Shown in pieces: positions 38,358 to 46,541 of a DNA stretch of 64,000 bases; position 1 is the stretch's first letter; each line of letters opens with the position of its first letter. A program made the position numbers and the translations under genes. Source of the DNA: Dysgonamonadaceae bacterium (GTDB taxonomy: Bacteria; Bacteroidota; Bacteroidia; Bacteroidales; Azobacteroidaceae); assembly GCA_031275735.1 (NCBI GenBank), contig JAISOJ010000017.1, positions 1 to 64,000 on the forward strand. The letters are read 5' to 3'. Under the pieces are notes generated by a model. That model searched no databases, was not told where the DNA came from, and was given only the letters and a program-made list of their open reading frames with translations.

Positions 38358-38374
38358 TTTATAAATTAACGAAT

Positions 38375-39796
38375 ATGAAAAACATAATAAAATTCACATT
38401 TATGGCTTTGGCCGTCATTTTTGCGTTGACGGCTTGCACGCCGCAGGAATTTGATGAGTACACACTGGGAGGTTCCTATACAATCACTCAGGAGCAGTTC
38501 ACTTTTGATATAACTCGCGGAAGCGACGAATTTACCTACAATTTCACTGCTTCTTTCAGTGTTGACCCTACCCAATATCCCTATACTTACGAAATTCATT
38601 TCGGCGACGGACAGGTAACTAAAGATCTGACCGGAAGTCACGAATACATTGTTTTCAAAGGGACCTACACGGCTCAATGCCTTGTTTACGTTCCAAACGG
38701 TGATGTGGTTATCAAAGAAAAAACAATTACTTTTGCGAACGACAATCCGAATATCTATCAAGACGATCCGGCGAGTCCGCAGTTTGCGTTAGCGGGAGGA
38801 AAAGACAATGCAGCAGGGAAAACATGGGTACTGCTCAGTAGTTCCGGTTTGGGTCCCGTCGACGCTACTTGGGGCGAATGGTGGCAATTTAGCGAAGCTG
38901 CCCTGTTCGATGATGAATTTACTTTCCAACCCAACAGTATTGAACCGAACGGCAAGTTCAGCCATAACATCAACGGCGCTACTTTCATGAATGAATCGCT
39001 GGGCAATTTGTTCCCCGACGGCGACCCTGAAAATTCGTTTGTAACGACGGCCTACACTCCGCCGTCCGACGCATCCTGGGAAATCGCATTAAAGGATGGA
39101 AAATACTGGTTGACCGTTAAGAAGGGATTTATCGGCTACGCCGTAACTCCCAACGATTTGGATAAGACGGAATATGAAATCCTGTCGTTCACTCCGGAGG
39201 AAATTCAGCTTAAGTATTATTCTCCGGACAACAATGCATGGTTTTTCTTCCTCGGCTCCGATGTTCCTTCCAGTCCGTTGACGGGTGAAGGTTCCAAAAC
39301 ATGGGTTATCGACGGATATAATACGCAAACATCAAAAGTAGCTGCCGAAACCGGACTGAATATAAAAGGATTCATGGGCTTGGGTCCCCTCAATTCGTAC
39401 GGACAGGAATGGTGGGGAGCCGGCGCCGGCGAGAAATCCGAATGGACGCTCTCTGACTGGAAAATCACGTTTACATCGTCCAATCAGTTGAAAATCGAAA
39501 CGGCAGGAGAAGGTTACGGTAGAAAGGCTTTCGACGGGGAAGGGTTTACTTCCACGTCCGTCGTCGGCGACGATATGACGTTTGCCTACGACGGCGGCGA
39601 TTATACTTATACGCTTACCGATGCAACGCCTTATCCGAAATTGACCCTTTCGGGAAATGCTTTTCTGGGTTATTATGTCGGTACACAGGAATATGAAATC
39701 GTCTATTTAGCGGACGACGTCCTGGCCGTAGCGGCGCACAATGCACGGGAAGAGCAGGATTGGGTACTTGTATTTATTCCGGAAGGTGAGCAATAA
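38375..39796 (+). CDS. Surface glycan-binding-type lipoprotein with PKD-like domain
   Basis: This 473-residue lipoprotein has a lipobox at FALTACTPQ. After it comes an Ig/PKD-like segment (YTYEIHFGDGQVTKDL) and then two W-rich repeats, each beginning with a TW-V segment: KTWVLLSSSGLGPVDATWGE and KTWVIDGYNTQTSKVAAETG. Position after susD and before GH16 matches non-enzymatic glycan-binding proteins of Bacteroidales beta-glucan loci. Direct evidence for binding is absent. A longer frame opens inside susD at 38252, but the ATG at 38375 gives a clean lipoprotein signal. Confidence 0.8.
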   Translation: MKNIIKFTFMALAVIFALTACTPQEFDEYTLGGSYTITQEQFTFDITRGSDEFTYNFTASFSVDPTQYPYTYEIHFGDGQVTKDLTGSHEYIVFKGTYTAQCLVYVPNGDVVIKEKTITFANDNPNIYQDDPASPQFALAGGKDNAAGKTWVLLSSSGLGPVDATWGEWWQFSEAALFDDEFTFQPNSIEPNGKFSHNINGATFMNESLGNLFPDGDPENSFVTTAYTPPSDASWEIALKDGKYWLTVKKGFIGYAVTPNDLDKTEYEILSFTPEEIQLKYYSPDNNAWFFFLGSDVPSSPLTGEGSKTWVIDGYNTQTSKVAAETGLNIKGFMGLGPLNSYGQEWWGAGAGEKSEWTLSDWKITFTSSNQLKIETAGEGYGRKAFDGEGFTSTSVVGDDMTFAYDGGDYTYTLTDATPYPKLTLSGNAFLGYYVGTQEYEIVYLADDVLAVAAHNAREEQDWVLVFIPEGEQ

Positions 39797-40917
39797 TGTT
39801 CATCATGAAAAATATGGGTTATTTATTTATCACCTTGTTGACGCTATTCGGATGCGGTTCCAATGAGCCTTCGGGAGTGGAACCGCCTCCCGTAGCGGAG
39901 ACCTATCTGTCTGTCAGTCCGGACGAGGTATCTATTCAAGAAAACGGCACTACGCAAATCGTAGTTACTTCCAATACGGAGTGGACGGTTTCTTCCGACG
40001 CAGAATGGTGCAGTTGCTCGCCTAAATCAGGCAGTATGGGAAGTACCAATATCTTGATTACGGCTACTTCCAATTATACCGGAAGTAGCCGGTCGGCAGA
40101 ATTGACCTTTACGGCGGGTTCGGTCGGCAAGAAATGTACTGTCCGGCAAAAATCCACTCAAGTTGTCAACCATGTGCCGGAAGGTTACAGTCTGGTTTGG
40201 CAGGATGAGTTCAACGACGCTCGACCAGATAACGGGAAAGCAGTGTTGCCTAATACCTCTCGGTGGTGGTACGAAACAGGAGCCAGCGGTTGGGGAAATC
40301 ACGAATTGCAAAACTATATTCCCGGTGTATCCGGTAATGATACGTGTGCGGCCATCTCCGATGGTACGTTGAAAATCACCGCTAAAAAAGTAGGCGGACA
40401 GGTGTTATCCGTTCGAATGAATACCCAGCAGGGCTGGACTTACGGCTATTTCGAAGCGCGACTGAAACTTCCGCAAGGCAAAGGCACTTGGCCTGCTTTC
40501 TGGATGATGCCCAAAAACTTTCAGGCATGGCCCGAAGATGGGGAAATAGACATCATGGAAGAAGTGGGTTACCGTCCGAACTGGGTTTCTTCGTCCATCC
40601 ATTGCAAAGCATACTATCATTCCATCGGGACGCAAAAAACGGGGGAAAAGTTCGTTCCCACAGCCGAATCCGATTTCCACATCTATGCTGTAGAATGGAC
40701 GGCGGATGTTATTCGAGGATTTGTGGACGGCGACAAGTATTTTGAGTTTTCCAACGATAAAAAAGGCGACAAGAACACATGGCCTTTTTATACGCCGTTC
40801 TACCTGAAGCTGAACTTGGCATGGGGAGGCGACTGGGGAGGTTCGCAAGGAGTGGATGAGAGCAAATTACCAGCTACTTATGAAATAGATTATGTTCGCG
40901 TTTATCAAAAAGAATAA
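39796..40917 (+). CDS. BACON-GH16 endo-beta-glucanase lipoprotein
   Basis: This 373-residue lipoprotein (lipobox LFGCGSN) has a BACON domain (residues about 35-120, with NTEWTVSSDAEWCSCSPKSG) followed by a GH16 domain. The catalytic signature E-I-D-I-M-E starts at E250 with D252 and E255 (nucleophile and acid/base). Sugar-binding tryptophans are in WWYETGASGWGNHELQNY. The pattern is that of laminarinase/lichenase-type GH16 enzymes acting on beta-1,3- or mixed-linkage glucans. Its ATG overlaps the stop of the previous gene by one base. An ATG at 39805 is an alternative start. Confidence 0.92.
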   Translation: MFIMKNMGYLFITLLTLFGCGSNEPSGVEPPPVAETYLSVSPDEVSIQENGTTQIVVTSNTEWTVSSDAEWCSCSPKSGSMGSTNILITATSNYTGSSRSAELTFTAGSVGKKCTVRQKSTQVVNHVPEGYSLVWQDEFNDARPDNGKAVLPNTSRWWYETGASGWGNHELQNYIPGVSGNDTCAAISDGTLKITAKKVGGQVLSVRMNTQQGWTYGYFEARLKLPQGKGTWPAFWMMPKNFQAWPEDGEIDIMEEVGYRPNWVSSSIHCKAYYHSIGTQKTGEKFVPTAESDFHIYAVEWTADVIRGFVDGDKYFEFSNDKKGDKNTWPFYTPFYLKLNLAWGGDWGGSQGVDESKLPATYEIDYVRVYQKE

Positions 40918-40950
40918 ATAGGTAGTATTAGTTCAAAGGCAATTTTATAT

Positions 40951-40983
40951 TCGGATGATGCCGGTTTTATCCGGCTCATCCGA
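40951..40983 (+). terminator. Hairpin after the GH16 gene
   Basis: TCGGATGA and TCATCCGA, with GCCGG and CCGGC inside, form a stem of 13 bp with a single bulged T and a TTTTAT loop. It begins 34 bp after the GH16 stop. No long T tract follows at once, so termination may need the second hairpin too. Confidence 0.6.
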
Positions 40984-40987
40984 TAAT

Positions 40988-41018
40988 TTCCAGGGCAACC
41001 TTAAGGGTTGCCCTGGAA
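40988..41018. repeat. Second perfect hairpin after the GH16 gene
   Basis: TTCCAGGGCAACC (40988-41000) is inverted without mismatch at 41006-41018 around TTAAG. There is no T tract. It borders the recombinase remnant and may belong to the locus terminator or mark the element boundary. Confidence 0.65.
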
Positions 41019-41030
41019 TGATTAGCGTCC

Positions 41031-41408
41031 AATGATGTCCGTGAGCCTTGCCCGGATTACTATTTTTCAGTTGCGCCTTTATGAATTCGACCACCGAATA
41101 AGTAGAAGGTTAGGCTCTGTTCCAATTTTTCACATCCTCAAGCGAACGGCATTTTCCGGAAAGAATGAAAGCCTCTATTTCCCGGAACATCCGGCGAACT
41201 TTCCCATTAATCAGCATGGCTGAATCGTGGTTTTTACAGGTAAACTGTTTCTGTCCGAAAACTGGTTTTTGTAGAGTTTTATTCCCGTTGAAATAAATGC
41301 TCTTTTATTCGTTCCTTCTTTACGGACTCCTATTTGCAAAACTCCTTTTTTTGTTTCGCTTGCCTGTCTTTTTCTGTCAAAGACAAATCGAATAAATAAA
41401 TTTTTCAT
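41031..41408 (-). pseudogene. 5' remnant of a tyrosine recombinase (integrase)
   Basis: The minus strand reads MKNLFIRFVFDRKRQASETK, then KGVLQIGVRKEGTNKRAFIS, the arm-binding N-terminal domain of Bacteroidales conjugative-element integrases. The frame is lost near 41211 and resumes in another frame with NGKVRRMFREIEAFILSGKC and a stop, then VVEFIKAQLKNSNPGKA. Only about 125 of some 400 codons remain. The catalytic domain is missing. It points away from the 3' end of the tRNA-Lys gene, as integrases inserted at tRNA genes often do. Confidence 0.75.
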
Positions 41409-41504
41409 CTTTTTACATGTAAATTAGTTAGTTTTTTGATATCTTTGTTGATACCTTTTTGAATGGAGGTATCAAAAGTCGGCGTAAACCGATGTAAAAA
41501 GATG
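41406..41504. repeat. Inverted 13-bp repeats, possible integrase arm sites
   Basis: CATCTTTTTACAT at 41406-41418 (overlapping the remnant's start codon) is perfectly inverted at 41492-41504. Between them TTGATACC and GGTATCAA form another dyad. Position between int and the tRNA end fits recombination-directing sites. Confidence 0.5.
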
Positions 41505-41578
41505 TCAATTAGCGTAGATTAAATCCCTGCAAAATAAGTGATCGTAAATTAAATACCTTGCTTACAGGTAGTTATTTG

Positions 41579-41651
41579 TGATCCATCTGGGGCTCGAACC
41601 CAGGACCCCATCCTTAAAAGGGATGTGCTCTACCGGCTGAGCTAATGAATC
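41579..41651 (-). tRNA. tRNA-Lys (anticodon TTT)
   Basis: The minus strand folds as a complete 73-nt cloverleaf. The acceptor stem is GATTCAT/ATGGATC with one G-T pair and an A discriminator, and the D arm has AGCTCAGCCGGTAGAGCA. The anticodon stem CATCC/GGATG encloses CTTTTAA, and the T arm is CTGGG-TTCGAGC-CCCAG. CCA is not encoded. It is transcribed from its own promoter at 41678-41708. Confidence 0.93.
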
Positions 41652-41677
41652 TCCGGTCGCTTTTTTAAAAGCGACGG

Positions 41678-41708
41678 CAAAGGTAGATAAATTATTTTAT
41701 TATACAAA
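41678..41708 (-). promoter_or_regulatory. Promoter of tRNA-Lys, full Bacteroidota consensus
   Basis: On the minus strand TTTG (41705-41708), a 19-bp spacer and TACCTTTG (41678-41685). The -33 box ends 2 bp from the start codon of the divergent dacB. A GTCGCTTTT/AAAAGCGAC hairpin (41656-41675) lies in the short leader. Confidence 0.8.
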
Positions 41709-41710
41709 AG

Positions 41711-43117
41711 ATGAAGAAGAACATTTATTTTTTATTCATTACTGGTTTACTATTCATCGGTATCCGGGAAATGCCGGCACAGACGCCATCCGCCCTTAAA
41801 TCTTTTATTCGGAAAGGAAGCCTTCGCCATGCTGTGGTTAGTTTCAAAGCGGTCGAGCTAACTTCCGGTACAACGGTCGCAGATTACAATAGCCAGCTTT
41901 CTCTGACTCCTGCCTCCAATATGAAAATAGTAACAACAGCTACAGCATTAGATGTTTTGGGAAAAGATTTTAATTTCGAAACACTTCTGTTTTACGACGG
42001 TTTCATTGATGCTTCCACCTTGGAAGGCAATTTATACATACAAGGAAACGGCGATCCTACATTAGGTTCGGAACACTTTGAAGGTGATAGAGAAGCTTTC
42101 CTGAACGAATGGTTGATAGGTATTCAAAAGGTTGGTATCCAAAAAGTTTCGGGAGATATAATCGTTTTAGATCAATTGTTTGGTTATGAAGGCGTTTCTT
42201 TTAAATGGCTATGGGAAGACTTGGGAAATTATTATGCACCGGGTATTTACGGGATCAGCGTATTCGACAATATGTATCGCCTTTATTTACAATCGTATTC
42301 TATCGGTACACAAGCTGTCATTCTTTCAATGAAACCTGCAATAGAAGAAATTATCTTTACCAATGATATAATAACGGGTGATACAAATAATGAACCGGCT
42401 ATTTCCGGTGTCCCCTTTTCGTATGAAAGACGGTTATACGGAACAGTGCCGCCCAATAAGACATCATTTGTAATAAAAGGAGATATTCCCGATCCCGGAT
42501 TGTTTCTGGCAAAATATTTAAAAACGCATTTACAAAAAAACGGTATTGTTATAAAAGGAGAGGCCAATACTTTTCGATTAAATCCGCAATTTCCCGAAAT
42601 TCAAAATATTTTAGCGACAGTTCGGTCTCCGTCGCTGGCGTCTATCGTACGCGTGGTGAATGTAAAAAGTAATAATCATTTTGCCGAGCATTTGTTTCAA
42701 ACGTTGAAAATTGTTAAAGGACTGGATATTCCGACTTATTGGTTTGAAAAAGGATTGGATTCGTCGGCATTGTTCATGTATGACGGAAGCGGAATAGCTC
42801 CTGCTAATGCCGTGTCGGCTGGTTTTTTAACGGATTTGCTGGTGTATATGGATAAAAAAGAAGAACAAACAGGCGCTTTTTTTCGATCGTTGCCGGTAGC
42901 CGGAAAGGAAGGAACAGTGGCTTCTTTTCTAAAAAACACGCCCTTGGAAGGCAAATCCCATATCAAATCGGGAAGCATCACGGACGTCCAATCGTATAGC
43001 GGTTATATTGAAAAAGGGGATAAACGATACGCTTTTGCATTAATAATCAACCGTTTTACCGGTAAACGAGCCGACTTACGGAAAGACATCGAACAGTTGT
43101 TGGTGGATCTTTTTTAA
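41711..43117 (+). CDS. dacB: PBP4-type D-Ala-D-Ala carboxypeptidase/endopeptidase
   Basis: This 468-residue periplasmic enzyme trims or cleaves peptidoglycan cross-links. The signal peptide ends near MPAQ. The active-site motifs are S-x-x-K at S69-K72 (PASNMKIVTT), S-x-N in KSNNHFAEHLF, and K-S-G in IKSGSITDVQSYSGYI, which replaces the usual KTG as in many class C low-molecular-weight PBPs. The length and large insertion between motifs 1 and 2 fit the PBP4/DacB group. A candidate terminator follows at 43154-43180. Confidence 0.95.
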   Translation: MKKNIYFLFITGLLFIGIREMPAQTPSALKSFIRKGSLRHAVVSFKAVELTSGTTVADYNSQLSLTPASNMKIVTTATALDVLGKDFNFETLLFYDGFIDASTLEGNLYIQGNGDPTLGSEHFEGDREAFLNEWLIGIQKVGIQKVSGDIIVLDQLFGYEGVSFKWLWEDLGNYYAPGIYGISVFDNMYRLYLQSYSIGTQAVILSMKPAIEEIIFTNDIITGDTNNEPAISGVPFSYERRLYGTVPPNKTSFVIKGDIPDPGLFLAKYLKTHLQKNGIVIKGEANTFRLNPQFPEIQNILATVRSPSLASIVRVVNVKSNNHFAEHLFQTLKIVKGLDIPTYWFEKGLDSSALFMYDGSGIAPANAVSAGFLTDLLVYMDKKEEQTGAFFRSLPVAGKEGTVASFLKNTPLEGKSHIKSGSITDVQSYSGYIEKGDKRYAFALIINRFTGKRADLRKDIEQLLVDLF

Positions 43118-43153
43118 TAAGCTTAACTGTTTGTTTTTTAAAATATTATGGCT

Positions 43154-43180
43154 AAAAAATTATTTCCGGCATAATTTTTT
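43154..43180 (+). terminator. AT-stem hairpin after dacB
   Basis: AAAAAATTAT (43154-43163) is inverted at 43171-43180 around TTCCGGC; the T run forms the 3' arm. The remaining spacer to 43418 (about 240 bp) shows no gene or clear promoter. Confidence 0.5.
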
Positions 43181-43418
43181 ATGATTATCTGTAAAGCGAT
43201 CGATTGTAAATTTTCGACTTGAAATCGGAAGGATAAGTTGCAGCAACAAGCACAAGGCGGTCGAAGCGTTTTGCACCAAAATACCGGGGGGTAAATTTGT
43301 AACAAAACTCGTTGAGATAATACTATAAATATTCTAATTCCTTATACTAATTTTTCCCAAACAACGTTTGTTATACTATGCCGCGTGAAGTATAATAAGA
43401 TAACTAGGTATAAATTTT

Positions 43419-43871
43419 ATGATTAAAAAAATTTTCATAAGCATTTTTCTTGTTTTTGTTGCGCTACAATCCTGTAACGATGAAATTTTTTCGCCGGTTC
43501 CTTATGCTCCCGTTCAATTAACATTGGATTTGCGCTACAAAGATAGCGAATTGAACAATGTGTGGGCATATAAAAAATTCATTACCAAACGTTTGGAAAT
43601 AGAAAAATTAGGATTTGGAGGAATTTTAGTGATTAATGGGGGAGGCATAGATATGCTTAATCTTTTTGCTTATGATTTAGCTTGCCCGATGGAACTGAAC
43701 AGGGAAATCCGAATTGAACCGGACAGTACAGGAAGAGCAACTTGTCCTCAGTGCAAATCTGTTTATAATATAGCGAATGGTAGCGGAGCCCCTCTTTCAG
43801 GAAGTAAATATTTTTTAAAAGCATACAGAGTTTCTTCTTTAGGAAACGATTGCTATTTAGTTTCCAATTAG
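43419..43871 (+). CDS. Lipoprotein with degenerate Rieske-like domain
   Basis: This 150-residue lipoprotein (lipobox VALQSCND) ends in a segment laid out like a Rieske fold: LACPMELNREI, then TCPQCKSVYNIANGSGAP, then FLKAYRVS. Canonical Rieske centres need C-x-H and C-x-x-H. Here both histidines are absent and the motifs read CPM and CPQC, so a [2Fe-2S] Rieske cluster cannot form. Similar lipoproteins occur in Bacteroidales. The function is unknown. It meets the next gene tail to tail with a 3-bp gap. Confidence 0.7.
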   Translation: MIKKIFISIFLVFVALQSCNDEIFSPVPYAPVQLTLDLRYKDSELNNVWAYKKFITKRLEIEKLGFGGILVINGGGIDMLNLFAYDLACPMELNREIRIEPDSTGRATCPQCKSVYNIANGSGAPLSGSKYFLKAYRVSSLGNDCYLVSN

Positions 43872-43874
43872 CCG

Positions 43875-44558
43875 TTAGAATTTCGCCTTATAAGCGACTC
43901 CCAGCGATAGAATATGCGGATCATTGCCGGATAAGTATTCGTCAAGCCGCACGAAAAATTCCATATAAGTAGTACGGTCTATCCGCCAACTCGCGCCTCC
44001 TTCGTAGCGAATCCGCAAAAGTTCATGACCCATGACCGGATCGTTTAAGCTCGTTGAAAGATCGCATGAAATATAAGGCTTCCAAGGGGAACCCCATATT
44101 AGATAAGCCGCTTCAAATTTGTTCTTCATCACGTACTTGGGATTAATTTTGTATTCACCCCTGTTTTCATCTCTATAAGTACATTGCAATCGTCCTCGCC
44201 ACGATAAAACATAGGGTTCGAATGTTTCTTTATACGATAGATTTAAATAATAACGATGCCTGGCCTCATAAAGATAATCGTTGTTGTAAAGATAGATAAA
44301 AGCATAGTAAATTCCCGTCTTTAGTTTTTTATCTAAAAACGAATAATCTAAACCGAAAGAAGTTATACTCCGGTCAAAGCCTATATTATTATTGGTAAAC
44401 CGTATTTCCTCGTCTATCGCCAGCGCCAGGAATCTGTTCAAATCTTTCTCTCCTGCCAGCGAGAAAGAAGCGCCTACATCCATCTCCCTTTGACTTTGAG
44501 CGAAAGAAGAAAATGAAATAAAGAATAAGAATAGTGTATATTTGATTTTTTCTGTCAT
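43875..44558 (-). CDS. DUF2490-like outer-membrane beta-barrel protein
   Basis: This 227-residue protein has a signal peptide (FLFFISFSSFAQ) and many alternating beta strands typical of a small outer-membrane barrel, such as WRGRLQCTYR and MEFFVRLDEYLSG, and ends LGVAYKAKF with a terminal phenylalanine. It matches the DUF2490 pattern from memory. The ATG at 44558 is preferred to 44597, which lies inside the previous gene. It is the last gene of the VTC-centred operon. Confidence 0.75.
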   Translation of the reverse strand: MTEKIKYTLFLFFISFSSFAQSQREMDVGASFSLAGEKDLNRFLALAIDEEIRFTNNNIGFDRSITSFGLDYSFLDKKLKTGIYYAFIYLYNNDYLYEARHRYYLNLSYKETFEPYVLSWRGRLQCTYRDENRGEYKINPKYVMKNKFEAAYLIWGSPWKPYISCDLSTSLNDPVMGHELLRIRYEGGASWRIDRTTYMEFFVRLDEYLSGNDPHILSLGVAYKAKF

Positions 44559-44571
44559 TCCGATTCGTATT

Positions 44572-45279
44572 TCAAGAAAAGCGCGTAATGCTGTCAATCG
44601 TATTTATCTCGTTTGAACCGGCTTTATAATAGACTTTTAAAAAAGCCACATCCCTCAAAAAATCAATATGTCCCACCTCAACTTTAGTAATATCCAAACC
44701 GGTACGCTCTTCTAAATCAGCTACCAGTTCGTCGTACCTGTCGGGCTTGATCAGATTTATCTTTTCGTAAAGAATAATCTTGTTTGAAGTATGCCGGAGG
44801 AATTTATTACTTTCGAGAATCCATATGACAAGCAAGAAAAGCAAGTTGGCTGCAACTACCGACAAATAAGGAATTTCCATAGATAAACCATTGACGACCG
44901 AAATACCGATAACAACAAATAAATAAGTCATTTCCCTGATTTGTACGGTTTCCGTCCTGTACCGGATCATACCGAAAATAGCAAAAAGTCCCAGTGCAAA
45001 TCCAATTTGCATTGGAATACTTTGCAAAAGGAATAACAAAAGGAAGATGGTTACGCTAAAAAGCATAAAAGTGAAATAATAATCTTTCCTACGGCTTTTT
45101 TTATAATAAAAAAACTGGATAATCAGCCAACATACCAAGAGATTAAAACTAAACCGCAAGATAAGCATCCAAAAATCAGTTGGGTCGTAAACGTCCACGC
45201 CCATGAAAGTAAGCCCTTTTTCTGCTAATTCGGAGGCATGCTCGGAGGCAATTTGAGGATCGTAATCGGATTGAATCAT
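44572..45279 (-). CDS. DUF4956 membrane protein
   Basis: This 235-residue protein has about four membrane helices in its first 150 residues, including FWMLILRFSFNLLVCWLIIQ and MQIGFALGLFAIFGMIRYRT. A cytoplasmic alpha/beta tail follows. The FGMIRYRTE motif after the third helix is characteristic of DUF4956. Genes of this family frequently neighbour VTC-domain polyphosphate polymerases, exactly as here (6-bp gap), so a membrane partner for polymer synthesis or translocation is plausible but unproven. Confidence 0.85.
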   Translation of the reverse strand: MIQSDYDPQIASEHASELAEKGLTFMGVDVYDPTDFWMLILRFSFNLLVCWLIIQFFYYKKSRRKDYYFTFMLFSVTIFLLLFLLQSIPMQIGFALGLFAIFGMIRYRTETVQIREMTYLFVVIGISVVNGLSMEIPYLSVVAANLLFLLVIWILESNKFLRHTSNKIILYEKINLIKPDRYDELVADLEERTGLDITKVEVGHIDFLRDVAFLKVYYKAGSNEINTIDSITRFS

Positions 45280-45285
45280 GAAATT

Positions 45286-46059
45286 TTATCGTATTAATTT
45301 ATTAATTGTAGACCATTTACCCTTAAAGCGATTGTATTTGACGCAGGGATCTGTCAGTACGATCCCCATGCAATATTTACTAAAAGACAAAGGTTTAATG
45401 TTCAATTCGTGCAATATTTCCCTAAAATCGGAATGTTGCCGGCCGCTTTGTTTCAATTCGAGAATCATTAATTCGTCTAAAGCGACTTTATTCCCTGTTC
45501 TGTAATTCGCAAAAGAAAGATTAATATCGATTGTAACCCGTTCTGTAGCTTTATTATTAACAAAGGTAATCCGTTGGAATTGGTTAGCTAAAGATGGTTT
45601 CAAATTGCTACTGCTAAACATCGAGTTTTTTTCGACAAACTGTTTTTTTTCGTTTAAATCATCGACGGAAGCTAAATGGGAAAGTGGAACGGGAACACGC
45701 ATTTTGCTTGTTCTCCCTTTATTATTTTTATTTTTTATTTCCAGAAACGAAAGATTTGACTCGACATACGAACGAATACGAATTTTTTGCCGGTTTAATT
45801 TTCCGTTTTGATGCATGACAAACATTTCCAAATCGGGTGTGTCTAAATATTGGGTACAATAAGGCGCAATTTGTTTACCCTCGGTTTTTTGTACTTTGAA
45901 ATAAGGATTCATTTCTTCCAAAAGTTGGGGAAGAAGAGAAACCGCCGCGACGAATTTCGAATCAATCCGATCCATTAAACGGATATTCTCCATTTCTTCT
46001 AATGAAATGGTTTTCATTTTGTCTAAAAGGGCGTTAATTCTTGTTAATTCGACATCCAT
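45286..46059 (-). CDS. VTC-domain (polyphosphate polymerase-like) protein
   Basis: This 257-residue cytoplasmic protein has the tunnel-fold VTC domain of the yeast polyphosphate polymerase Vtc4 and its bacterial relatives. It carries basic and acidic motifs in the expected order: R31-x-D-x-K35, YLDT (71-74), RQKIRIR (90-96), LEIKNK (106-111), ERVTID (173-178), ELK (201-203) and SKYCMG (227-232). Polyphosphate synthesis from ATP is predicted from the fold and residues. No SPX domain is present. It is central to a five-gene operon with a DUF4956 partner. Confidence 0.88.
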   Translation of the reverse strand: MDVELTRINALLDKMKTISLEEMENIRLMDRIDSKFVAAVSLLPQLLEEMNPYFKVQKTEGKQIAPYCTQYLDTPDLEMFVMHQNGKLNRQKIRIRSYVESNLSFLEIKNKNNKGRTSKMRVPVPLSHLASVDDLNEKKQFVEKNSMFSSSNLKPSLANQFQRITFVNNKATERVTIDINLSFANYRTGNKVALDELMILELKQSGRQHSDFREILHELNIKPLSFSKYCMGIVLTDPCVKYNRFKGKWSTINKLIR

Positions 46060-46062
46060 CCC

Positions 46063-46530
46063 TTATTTATATGAATATTCGTAAATTTTAGTGGAATATA
46101 ATTTTCCGTCCGGATTATAATTGTATTGGATTTTTTTTCTTCCATTCGAATTATATTCGTATTTGCGAATGCGGTATAACTTATTTTTATCATTATAAAC
46201 ATTTTCTCGGATGCACTTGCCAAGGGAATCATATTCAAAAGTTACCCGTTCTCTTTGTCCGTAAACAGCATATTCGATTTCTTCTAATTTATAACCATTT
46301 TCATCCCAGACTGTTAGGTGATCCATCCATTTCCTTTTTCCTTTGGAGTCGGCATTCATTTCTTTGACTACCAGATTTTTTCTAAATTCCCGTTTTTCTT
46401 CCGGAGTCAAAAAAGGCGTTTGTGCTTGAGAAAGTACAGGCGCGACCGATTTTTGATCTTGAGCAATACTATTAATTAAATAAACACCAATTAAAAACGC
46501 CACTATCAGGGTTACTTTCTGTTTTTTCAT
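46063..46530 (-). CDS. Exported protein with YD-repeat-like pattern
   Basis: This 155-residue protein has a signal peptide (VTLIVAFLIGVYLINSIA) and a C-terminal half built of short strand pairs, as in VTFEYDSLGKCIRENVYNDK and IRKYEYNSNGRKKIQYNYN. The pattern recalls RHS/YD-type or toxin-immunity-like repeats. I do not recognise a family. It sits 3 bp upstream of the VTC gene in the same operon, so an envelope role linked to it is possible. Confidence 0.65.
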   Translation of the reverse strand: MKKQKVTLIVAFLIGVYLINSIAQDQKSVAPVLSQAQTPFLTPEEKREFRKNLVVKEMNADSKGKRKWMDHLTVWDENGYKLEEIEYAVYGQRERVTFEYDSLGKCIRENVYNDKNKLYRIRKYEYNSNGRKKIQYNYNPDGKLYSTKIYEYSYK

Positions 46531-46541
46531 TTTATTATTAT

